Source: Candidatus Methylomirabilota bacterium
GTDB taxonomy: Bacteria; Methylomirabilota; Methylomirabilia; Methylomirabilales; Methylomirabilaceae
Reading direction: 5' to 3'
Length of the DNA: 5,977 bases
NCBI GenBank assembly: GCA_016200385.1
Contig: JACQEV010000121.1
Location: 1-5,977 of the forward strand
Positions 1 through 4,666 of the stretch are shown here, in pieces; positions within the stretch are counted from its first letter, which is position 1; each line of letters opens with the position of its first letter. A model generated the notes under the pieces. That model was not told where the DNA came from and ran no database searches. It saw only the letters and a list, made by a program, of their open reading frames with translations. A program made the translations under genes and the position numbers.

Positions 1-67
1 ACAGGAGAGCAATGGATATGCCAATACCGGTGGGGGGAGCAACGGGCAAATGGCAGGAGGCGAAAGA

Positions 68-199
68 ATGACTAGTTTTCAAACATATAGCGATCAGGGC
101 ACTGGATCAAGGGGGTGTGCCGGACGACTTCGATTGATTCGCCCAATGAGGCATTCTTTCCCCAGTCATTTTTCCTCCTATCTCTCTAAAGTACAATGA
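68..199 (+). CDS. Possible small ORF (43 codons) with a good ribosome site, unrecognised
   Basis: The ATG at 68 follows AGGAGG by seven bases and overlaps, as ATGA, the stop of a short upstream frame (open from at least base 3 to 71, containing MDMPIPVGGATGKW) that may be the tail of a gene entering from the left. The predicted peptide MTSFQTYSDQGTGSRGC... is basic and low in hydrophobic residues, with no domain I recognise. A reverse-strand ORF of 20 codons (169-107) with its own AGGAGG site overlaps it, so at most one is likely real. Coding potential cannot be judged at this length. Confidence 0.2.
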   Translation: MTSFQTYSDQGTGSRGCAGRLRLIRPMRHSFPSHFSSYLSKVQ

Positions 200-241
200 A
201 AACAATGAGATTGGCGATGGGGCATCCGCTCCCCGCCTTCT

Positions 242-353
242 CCCTAGACTGGCCAGTCTGAAGCGCTTTGGCGCTGCTTATCAGCAATGCCTAGGGCTAC
301 TTCTTCCGCCCGGTCCGGCTCTCACCCTCAAGGATATCCCCAACCCGGGTGAG
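242..353. repeat. Cluster of inverted repeats with a closing stem, in non-coding DNA
   Basis: CCCTAG at 242-247 pairs with CTAGGG at 291-296. Within or overlapping this are a perfect 14-bp palindrome AGACTGGCCAGTCT (246-259), a hairpin AGCGC-TTTG-GCGCT (262-275) and a small stem GCTG/CAGC (273-285). A further 7-bp pair CTCACCC 321-327 with GGGTGAG 347-353 follows. The first block could fold as a short multi-branched structure of about 55 bases. It has no tRNA signature (no T-arm, no anticodon arm of the right size). It might be a structured RNA, a protein-binding site or a remnant of a mobile-element end; nothing decides between these. Confidence 0.3.
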
Positions 354-405
354 GCCAGCGACTTCGGGAATAGAGGAGCCCCCCCAAGACTCGAAAGCCA
401 CTCTG

Positions 406-460
406 CCAGAATAGTCGCTTGCCGCGGTTGTTCAACGAGGCAATCGGATGGATTTTCTGG
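406..460 (-). other. Nested inverted repeats just after the cytochrome-propeller gene
   Basis: Three nested pairings lie in the first 60 bases past the stop codon: CCAGAA 406-411 with TTCTGG 455-460, TTGCC 419-423 with GGCAA 439-443, and GTT 427-429 with AAC 434-436. Together they could fold into one imperfect stem. There is no T run on the minus strand, so at best it is a transcript-end structure or a rho-dependent/processing element. Confidence 0.3.
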
Positions 461-466
461 TGCGGT

Positions 467-1633
467 TCATGGTGTGATGAGGATGAGGTGCGGGCGATTT
501 CCCACGGGCAACGTGGTCACAACTCTCCGTTGAGCCGTATCCACAATGGCAACGGTGTTGGCGGCGACATCGGCCACCCACAGCTCCTTGCCGTCAGGCG
601 TGAGGGCCAGTCCGCCGGGACCCCTCTCCACCAGCACAGTGGCGAGGGGCTCCCCGCTCCGGCTATCCACTGCCTCCACGTTTCGCGATTCGGAGTCCGC
701 CACCCACAGGATGGCGCCGCCGGGATTGACGGCCACGTCGTCTGGCGCCTTGCCCGTGAGCACCGATTTCACCTCACGCCCGCGCTCGGTCTCAATGATC
801 GACAGCCGGTTGGCATCCGTGTTGACGACGTAGAGGAATTTTCCGCCCGGGCTCAAGGCCATCCTGTGTGGACCCGGTGCCGTCGGAATAGTAGCCACCA
901 CCTGATTAGTAGCGGTCTCGATCACGGAGATCGCGCTGGACTCCATGTTCGCCACGTAGAGCTTCCTGCCGTCGGAAGTCAGTGTCACGCCGTGGGGGAA
1001 CCGCCCCACAGGGATCGTCGCGACGGGGAGATGCGTTCGCATGTCGTGGACCGTCACGTTGTTGCTGCTCGGGTTCGAGACGTAGAGGAGATGGCCGTCG
1101 GGGCTCACGGCACATTCGTGAGGGTTCCGGCCGGTGCCGCCCATCGTGGTCGTCGCATAGGTCTGGGTGTTGATGACCGTGATGTTGTCGGAACCCATGT
1201 TCGTCACATACAGGGCCTTCCCGTCCGGGGAGGCGATGATCCCGTGGGGAAGCTTGCCGACCTTCGCCTTAGCTAGCACCTTGCGGGTTGCCACGTCGAT
1301 GACCCACACGTCCTCCGACTCCTCGTGGACCACATAGGCCTTCGCGACCGGTCTGGTCAGCGGTCGCTGGGTCTTGGCCAGGTACTCAAGAACAGCGTCC
1401 TGCTTTTTGCGGGAGCCGGAGATCGGGCAACCGAACCCCATCATCCGGCCGATGATGTGCTGCCACTCCCTCTGGAGCAGGTGCCTCGAGCGCGGCCGGT
1501 CGAGGCTATGACACAGCGAGCAGTTCTCCTTGAAGACTGCCTCTCCCTCATCTCCGCCAGCACTCTGCGGGTGCGACACCAGCGAAAGCGCGAATAGAAG
1601 GAGCAGCGATGCAAACACCGAGCGCAATATCAT
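467..1633 (-). CDS. Periplasmic monohaem cytochrome c fused to a seven-bladed YVTN beta-propeller
   Basis: A 388-residue exported protein. Residues 1-26 form a signal peptide (MILRSVFASLLLLFALSLVS). A small cytochrome c domain follows at about 28-90, with haem motif CSLCH at 38-42 and WQHIIGRMMGFG at 57-68, where M64 or M65 may be the distal haem ligand. From about residue 98 to the end there are seven repeats of the YVTN/YncE type, each with a form of PHG(I/V)..SPDGK.LYV.N..S..I.VI.T....V....VG (for example LPHGIIASPDGKALYVTNMGSDNITVI and FPHGVTLTSDGRKLYVANMESSAISVI). This builds a closed propeller, often a binding or catalytic platform. The order cytochrome c then propeller recalls cytochrome cd1 nitrite reductase and related enzymes, but this propeller has seven rather than eight blades and is shorter, so a d1 haem role is not supported. 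An electron-transfer partner or substrate oxidoreductase in the periplasm is plausible. It is the last gene on the minus strand before the left-hand non-coding region. Confidence 0.92.
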   Translation of the reverse strand: MILRSVFASLLLLFALSLVSHPQSAGGDEGEAVFKENCSLCHSLDRPRSRHLLQREWQHIIGRMMGFGCPISGSRKKQDAVLEYLAKTQRPLTRPVAKAYVVHEESEDVWVIDVATRKVLAKAKVGKLPHGIIASPDGKALYVTNMGSDNITVINTQTYATTTMGGTGRNPHECAVSPDGHLLYVSNPSSNNVTVHDMRTHLPVATIPVGRFPHGVTLTSDGRKLYVANMESSAISVIETATNQVVATIPTAPGPHRMALSPGGKFLYVVNTDANRLSIIETERGREVKSVLTGKAPDDVAVNPGGAILWVADSESRNVEAVDSRSGEPLATVLVERGPGGLALTPDGKELWVADVAANTVAIVDTAQRRVVTTLPVGNRPHLILITP

Positions 1634-1639
1634 GACCTC

Positions 1640-1645
1640 CCTCCT
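1640..1645 (-). promoter_or_regulatory. Ribosome binding site deciding the start of the cytochrome-propeller gene
   Basis: AGGAGG on the minus strand lies six bases before the ATG at 1633, which begins a clear signal peptide. This favours it over the in-frame ATGs at 1735 and 1681, whose extra residues (MSRNTTEGDRGP and so on) are charged and unlike an export signal. Confidence 0.85.
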
Positions 1646-1741
1646 CGAAAGGGTCGAAAAGCACCGGTCCCGTTCGGTCATCAGCGCGCCTCCACCGAGT
1701 GGACCTCGGTCTCCTTCGGTTGTATTGCGACTCATTCTGAC

Positions 1742-1768
1742 TCAAAAGGAAAGGCCAATTTCGTTCAT
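1742..1768 (-). CDS. Possible leader mini-ORF (8 codons) upstream of the cytochrome-propeller gene
   Basis: The mini-ORF reads MNEIGLSF then TGA. It has a perfect ribosome site, ends about 110 bases before the signal-peptide start of the cytochrome-propeller gene, and lies in the same frame, which stays open after its stop. It could be a translated leader that controls the downstream gene, or the relic of an older start for that gene cut off by a stop codon. It contains no run of a single amino acid of the kind seen in classic attenuation leaders. Confidence 0.35.
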   Translation of the reverse strand: MNEIGLSF

Positions 1769-1773
1769 TGGGC

Positions 1774-1782
1774 TCACCTCCT
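1774..1782 (-). promoter_or_regulatory. Perfect Shine-Dalgarno sequence before a mini-ORF
   Basis: AGGAGGTGA on the minus strand is a full nine-base match to the 16S rRNA anti-Shine-Dalgarno end. It stands five bases before an ATG at 1768. This is the strongest ribosome site in the window, yet the ORF it serves is only eight codons long. Confidence 0.65.
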
Positions 1783-1903
1783 GCGAGAGATTAGCAACCC
1801 TCCCCCAGTCTATGCTGAGCCCATTTTTATTTGCTCATCCCTAAATGTTTGATGCCTCCAAGGCTAACCCGAGCCTCTTCACAAGGAGTGTGCTGCTGTG
1901 TTG

Positions 1904-2473
1904 TCACCGCTTCCAGAGATCCAGGCGGCCGTCCCCCACCGCTCCATGGCAATCGGCCCCCCGATAGCTGCCGCTGATCCGGTCGCCTGCGTACGCGGCG
2001 ACTCCTTCAACGGTGGCGACGCACTCCCGATCGCCGACCCGCATGGAGAAGGAAGGAGTCCGGCCGTCCGGCGCGAGGGTCCCGGCGAAGGTACCAGAGC
2101 CCCCGGTCCGGAACCGCCATGTGCCGCCAAGGGCGCTGCCATCCTCCATGAGCGTGAGCGCAATCTCCCCCTCGCCGCGGGTGTCGCGATACCGACCGCT
2201 CCATGCACTCTGCGTCGGTAGCCCGCCACGCGGTTGAACCTCGTGGCTCGGCTGAGACCGAGCGCGCCCTGAGGCTTCGGCGGGGGCCGGAGCCTCAGGG
2301 CGAGGCTGAGCCGGACGCTCCTCCTCTCGATAGAGGCCAAGGGTGGGGACCAGCGGATCCAGCGAGCCTCCGGGCAGCGCTGTGCAGTGCACCAGACCCA
2401 CGGCGATGACCCCGAAGAGCGCTGAGAGAACAACCTTCCATGAGCTGACTGTACCGCCTCCTCTAGTCCCCAC
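1904..2473 (-). CDS. Small exported protein of unknown function, beta-rich C-terminal domain
   Basis: I do not recognise this 189-residue protein. The GTG start at 2473 is chosen because GGAGGG (2488-2483) lies nine bases upstream and because it puts a signal-like segment (SSWKVVLSALFGVIAVGLVHC) near the N-terminus. A TTG at 2527, inside the porin gene and behind a GGAGG run, is an alternative that would overlap the porin by 26 bases. C30 after LVH could be a lipidation site, but His at -1 is unusual for a lipobox, so cleavage by signal peptidase I, or a membrane anchor, is equally possible. Residues about 48-85 are a Pro/Ala/Arg/Glu-rich linker. Residues about 90-189 form a compact beta-rich domain with repeated Gly-aromatic turns (WSGRYRDTRGEG, GGTWRFRTGGSGTFAGTL, ISGSYRGADC), ending in LDLWKR. 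C151 and C175 could form a disulfide. Its place behind the porin-cytochrome suggests an envelope accessory role. Confidence 0.75.
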   Translation of the reverse strand: MGTRGGGTVSSWKVVLSALFGVIAVGLVHCTALPGGSLDPLVPTLGLYREEERPAQPRPEAPAPAEASGRARSQPSHEVQPRGGLPTQSAWSGRYRDTRGEGEIALTLMEDGSALGGTWRFRTGGSGTFAGTLAPDGRTPSFSMRVGDRECVATVEGVAAYAGDRISGSYRGADCHGAVGDGRLDLWKR

Positions 2474-2501
2474 GCGCTTCAGCCCTCCAAGCCTCAAGCC
2501 C

Positions 2502-3122
2502 TTAGAAGGCCAGACGGAAGCCGGCAAAGACCGCCTCCTCCTCCGTCCTCTTGAGCTGCTCGATAGTCGGGCTGGCCGGGCTCAGGTCCTTTTCGCCATG
2601 GCGGTATTCTCCGATCAGCTTGAAGTTCTCATAGAGAAAGTACTGCGCCCCGACCACCACGTCCCAGAGCCTCGGCTTGACCGGCCCGATCGTCCCGCTG
2701 ACCTCGTTGATCGTCACATCCGTGTCATCGAATCGATCACCCTCGATCCAGTCGTACCGGCCGTAGAGGATGAGCTCGGTGATCGGCTTGATCTCCGCCT
2801 GCACGAAGCCTCCCCACCAGGTCGCCTTCTTGCCAAAGCCAGTGGCGTTGCTGTCCTCGCCGAAGAGGATCTGCGAGTAGAGGTTGACGTAGAGCGGCGT
2901 ATTCAGCGTGAAGGTGAGGTCCGGCCCCGCCCGCCACAGCCGGTCTTTGTACCGGGTCCCGTTCTCGGGATTGGTGGTCAGGCTGTCCACGGTGTTGCCG
3001 CTGTAGTAGCCGAACCCCCCGACCGTCAGGGTTATGTCGGCAGTCCGGTAGGTGACCGCCAGACGGCCGAAGACATCCTTCGTCTTGTTGTTGTCGGTGT
3101 TGATGTTATTCCCGTTCGCCAT
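2502..3122 (-). CDS. Porin-cytochrome fusion, C-terminal outer-membrane beta-barrel part (after frameshift)
   Basis: This is the rest of the barrel of the preceding gene, in another frame. The ATG at 3122 has no ribosome site and lies within a continuing open frame that extends upstream to the junction near 3134, so it is not an independent gene as far as can be seen. The sequence alternates aromatic-girdled beta-strands and polar loops (VFGRLAVTYRTADITLTVGG, LWRAGPDLTFTLNTP, GGFVQAEIKPITELILYGRYD, LWDVVVGAQYFLYENFKLIGEYRHG) and ends with AVFAGFRLAF. A terminal Phe on a final amphipathic strand is the usual outer-membrane insertion signal for the BAM complex. There is no haem motif in this part. 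Loops are rich in Asp/Asn (GNNINTDNN, GDRFDDTD), which might bind cations, but that is speculation. The small exported protein begins 28 bases after its stop, suggesting co-transcription. Confidence 0.82.
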   Translation of the reverse strand: MANGNNINTDNNKTKDVFGRLAVTYRTADITLTVGGFGYYSGNTVDSLTTNPENGTRYKDRLWRAGPDLTFTLNTPLYVNLYSQILFGEDSNATGFGKKATWWGGFVQAEIKPITELILYGRYDWIEGDRFDDTDVTINEVSGTIGPVKPRLWDVVVGAQYFLYENFKLIGEYRHGEKDLSPASPTIEQLKRTEEEAVFAGFRLAF

Positions 3123-3985
3123 CCCGACGAAGTATTCACGTAGAGGTCGGGGATCTGGTGGAGCGCCGGCGTCGCCCGCCCGAAGAGCTGGACGCCGACC
3201 TGGGATTTGCTGAGACGGAACTGATTCCGTTCCAGCCCCTCCTCATCGACCCCCGGGACGGAGACGAAGTCGTCAATCCCCCTCCGGGAGACGACATCCA
3301 GGGCGGTCGCCTCGTAGAGCAAGTAGGGGAAGAACGACAGGCGTCGAGCCGTCGGGGAGAAGGCCGTCGGCAGCTCGATGATGCCGGCCTTCAGGTTCAG
3401 GAGGTCCGGGACCAGGATGTCATGGAAACTGATGAAGGCCAGCTCGGGCACCTCCGGCCCCTCCAGCGCGAATTTGGCGCCGTGCCTTCTCACCTCGGGG
3501 TCGAAGAACTGGCGGATCTCCGTCTCGGCCAGGGGGGCTTCGAGGAAAAACGAGAGGTGGCTCCCGAGTGAGGCCCCCGCGAGAAACTCAAACTCGTTCA
3601 AATTGAAGCTGCTCTGATTCCTCTTGAAGTCATCCTCCGTGTTGGCGTTCTTGCTCCCGTCCCCGAGGGTGTTGTCGATCTCGGTGAAGTTGTACCCGGC
3701 CTCCAAGCTAAACGAGAGGGGGACGATCCCGGGCAGCTCCAGGCGATCCCCGATCTTGACGGGGGGCACCTTCGGGACGAGGGCTTCCCCTCCGAGCCGC
3801 CGGTATCCTGACAGGCGAAACCCCTCCCCTCGGGCGTTCAGCGCCGGGAAGGCGCTGTGACAGGCGCTGCACTGAAACCCATACAGTCTGGCGAACGCGG
3901 GGATGGCCTCGGCTTCCATCGGAACGAGAAGCCCCATGGCCATCGCCATAATTCCAACGAGGCCGAAGACCGCTGTGTGTTTCAT
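3032..3985 (-). CDS. Porin-cytochrome fusion (Cyc2-like), N-terminal part before a frameshift
   Basis: This is the front part of an outer-membrane electron-transfer protein. Residues 1-27 form a Sec signal peptide (MKHTAVFGLVGIMAMAMG, cleavage likely after AEA). The mature protein begins IPAFARLYGFQ and carries one haem c motif, CSACH at 39-43, then FPALNARGEGFRLSGY at 46-61. An N-terminal FAR..G..C..CH..FP.LN..G..F...GY signature joined to a beta-barrel is typical of monohaem porin-cytochrome fusions such as Cyc2, the outer-membrane Fe(II) oxidase family, although relatives with other or unknown substrates share it. From about residue 75 the sequence has alternating amphipathic strands (for example IVPLSFSLEAGYNF, SFNLNEFEFLAGASLGSHLSFFLEAPL) as expected of a barrel. 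After DLYVN (residue 284) the frame is lost, and 33 unrelated residues follow before the stop at 3032. The barrel continues in the next frame, so the intact protein would be about 494 residues. Confidence 0.85.
   Translation of the reverse strand: MKHTAVFGLVGIMAMAMGLLVPMEAEAIPAFARLYGFQCSACHSAFPALNARGEGFRLSGYRRLGGEALVPKVPPVKIGDRLELPGIVPLSFSLEAGYNFTEIDNTLGDGSKNANTEDDFKRNQSSFNLNEFEFLAGASLGSHLSFFLEAPLAETEIRQFFDPEVRRHGAKFALEGPEVPELAFISFHDILVPDLLNLKAGIIELPTAFSPTARRLSFFPYLLYEATALDVVSRRGIDDFVSVPGVDEEGLERNQFRLSKSQVGVQLFGRATPALHQIPDLYVNTSSGWRTGITSTPTTTRRRMSSAVWRSPTGLPT
3129..3139 (-). other. Frameshift junction inside the porin-cytochrome gene
   Basis: On the minus strand the first frame reads DLYVN then TSSGWRTG. 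The adjacent frame reads YFVGMANGNN starting at 3134. Restoring one base after the AA at 3136-3135 gives DLYV(N/K)YFVGMANGNN, a natural barrel-strand sequence, and the two halves then join into one protein of about 494 residues ending in Phe. The site is not a clear homopolymer or slippery heptamer, so a natural one-base deletion or an assembly error is more likely than programmed frameshifting. Confidence 0.8.
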
Positions 3986-3989
3986 GACA

Positions 3990-3997
3990 CACCTCCT
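3990..3997 (-). promoter_or_regulatory. Ribosome binding site deciding the start of the porin-cytochrome gene
   Basis: On the minus strand AGGAGGTG lies with AGGAGG six bases before the ATG at 3985, an almost ideal Shine-Dalgarno arrangement. It supports that ATG, which opens a proper signal peptide, over the in-frame ATG at 4078, which would add 31 residues with no signal-like character. Confidence 0.85.
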
Positions 3998-4051
3998 CTT
4001 CACACTGCCATCCACCTGATTAACCTGTTCCCCCTCCCCTTTGCTACATGC

Positions 4052-4069
4052 CTCCCCTCCCGAGGGGAG
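4052..4069 (-). other. GC-rich hairpin directly after the pseudo-receiver stop codon
   Basis: A 7-bp stem (CTCCCCT / AGGGGAG) with a CCCG loop (plus strand) starts two bases beyond the stop codon of the receiver-like gene. On the minus strand no T run follows it, so it is not a standard intrinsic terminator. It could be a pause, attenuation or mRNA-processing site ahead of the porin-cytochrome gene. Confidence 0.4.
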
Positions 4070-4070
4070 T

Positions 4071-4469
4071 TTAATCATCCCTCCGTCCCCTCTGAGAACC
4101 CGCCATCGGGGGAGCTTCGATCGCCCTGATCAGTTCCCTCGAGTGAAGGTCCTTCAGAAAATATCGGCAGGCCCCGGCCCGATAGGCCTTCCGCTTCTCG
4201 GCCTCATCTTCATAGGAGGTCAGCACCAGAATCCTGGCCTCGGGGGCGATGGCGGCCACCTTACGGCAGGTCTCTAAGCCCCGCTCGGCCCTCATCCCAA
4301 GACCCAAGAGGATCACGTCCGGCCGCCCACGTTGAACCATTGCAACCGCCCCCTCGCCCGGAGTGGCCGTACCCACCAACTCAAGCTCGGGCTCACTTCC
4401 CAACCGGGCTGCCATCTCCCGCCGGACCTTGTCGTGCTCCTCGACGATCAGCACCCGAATCCGCGTCAT
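4071..4469 (-). CDS. Stand-alone receiver-like protein lacking the phosphoacceptor Asp (pseudo-receiver)
   Basis: A 132-residue protein with a CheY-like receiver fold and no output domain. The fold starts directly after the chosen ATG (TRIRVLIVEEHDKVRREM). The acidic pocket is E10-E11 rather than the usual D-D or E-D. The strand that should end in the phosphorylated Asp reads PDVILLGLGMRAERG, so G56 (codon GGT) stands where Asp is expected, and the following MPGMDG-type loop is also altered. T84 (LVLTSYED) and K106 (YFLKD) are retained. It therefore probably does not take part in normal phosphotransfer and may act as a constitutive or ligand/partner-controlled switch, or it may be decaying. 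The start is uncertain: the ATG at 4469 fits the fold but has GGGAG abutting it, while an in-frame ATG at 4508 would add 13 Arg-rich residues. The gene lies after the terminator and 85 bases upstream of the porin-cytochrome gene, so it may be transcribed with the redox genes. Confidence 0.85.
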   Translation of the reverse strand: MTRIRVLIVEEHDKVRREMAARLGSEPELELVGTATPGEGAVAMVQRGRPDVILLGLGMRAERGLETCRKVAAIAPEARILVLTSYEDEAEKRKAYRAGACRYFLKDLHSRELIRAIEAPPMAGSQRGRRDD

Positions 4470-4543
4470 CTCCCGGCACCGCCCTCGCGAACGAGCCGCA
4501 CGCCACATCCCATCACCATAACAATAGAAAGATGCTCTGCATT

Positions 4544-4553
4544 GCACTAGTGC
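4544..4553. promoter_or_regulatory. 10-bp perfect palindrome GCACTAGTGC, possible operator
   Basis: The site is a perfect 10-bp palindrome in the short gap between the terminator and the receiver-like gene. It lies about 20 bases upstream of a weak extended -10-like sequence (TGTTATGGT, minus strand, about 4523-4515). That position would suit an activator or repressor half-site pair near the -35 region. No good -35 hexamer is visible, so both the promoter and the operator role are guesses. Confidence 0.25.
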
Positions 4554-4585
4554 CTTTCGTCCTTATTTGCAGGGAGGGATGTCGC

Positions 4586-4635
4586 AAAAAAGAGGGCCAG
4601 ATGGCCCGTTACGATCAGGCCATCTGGCCCCCTCT
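4586..4635 (-). terminator. Strong intrinsic terminator after the kinase/regulator operon
   Basis: A perfect 13-bp inverted repeat (GGGCCAGATGGCC at 4594-4606 and its complement at 4618-4630) encloses an 11-base loop. Flanking AGA/TCT extends the stem with a small bulge. Read on the minus strand, the stem is followed at once by a run of six T (4591-4586), the classic rho-independent arrangement. It sits about 30 bases past the response-regulator stop, so it separates the two-component operon from the receiver-like gene downstream. The plus strand offers no T run on the other side, so it is unidirectional. Confidence 0.92.
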
Positions 4636-4666
4636 CGTTCCCCGCCAATTTCAGCGGGGCCTTCCC

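Larger units (their letters stand above)
1..466. other. Left-hand region without a convincing gene
   Basis: Both strands were read across these 466 bases. They contain only very short ORFs (12-71 and 68-199 on the plus strand, 169-107 on the minus strand), the inverted-repeat cluster at 242-353 and the foldable stretch at 406-460. An imperfect inverted repeat joins 56-73 (GGAGG..GAATGACT) with 164-178 (AGTCATTTTTCCTCC). No rRNA, tRNA, CRISPR repeat or transposase fragment was recognised. It is probably the junction between two gene clusters. Confidence 0.5.
1634..1903 (-). other. Intergenic region between the small exported protein and the cytochrome-propeller gene
   Basis: About 270 bases. 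It contains the mini-ORF with its strong ribosome site (1742-1782), an AT-rich tract (CAAATAAAAATGG on the minus strand, around 1825-1837) that could be part of a promoter, and a small hairpin (ACCGAG / CTCGGT at 1694-1699 and 1705-1710). A weak 5-bp hairpin near 1860-1875 follows the upstream gene but lacks a T run. No -35/-10 pair good enough to call was found. The cytochrome-propeller gene probably has its own promoter here, given the distance. Confidence 0.4.

Noticed and set aside
380..420. tRNA-like TTCGAGT sequence on the minus strand
   Set aside because: The flanking bases do not form a T-arm, and no anticodon or acceptor stems are present.
419..1276. Long plus-strand open frame of 285 codons opposite the cytochrome-propeller gene
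   Set aside because: It lies antisense to a gene with clear haem and YVTN repeats; its translation is rich in His, Arg and Gly with no domain or ribosome site, typical of a GC-rich shadow frame.
467..1633. Cytochrome cd1 nitrite reductase (NirS) or NirN/NirF
   Set aside because: The propeller has seven YVTN-type blades and is clearly shorter than the eight-bladed d1 domain; the similarity is in architecture only.
1634..1735. 34-residue N-terminal extension of the cytochrome-propeller protein
   Set aside because: The extension is charged and not signal-like, whereas the ATG at 1633 has AGGAGG six bases upstream and opens a standard signal peptide.
3120..3140. Programmed ribosomal frameshifting in the porin-cytochrome gene
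   Set aside because: No slippery heptamer, internal Shine-Dalgarno or clear downstream pseudoknot was seen at the junction, so a deletion or an assembly error is simpler.
2343..3143. Plus-strand open frame of 266 codons opposite the porin-cytochrome gene
   Set aside because: Antisense to well-supported beta-barrel sequence; composition and lack of any recognisable domain mark it as a shadow.
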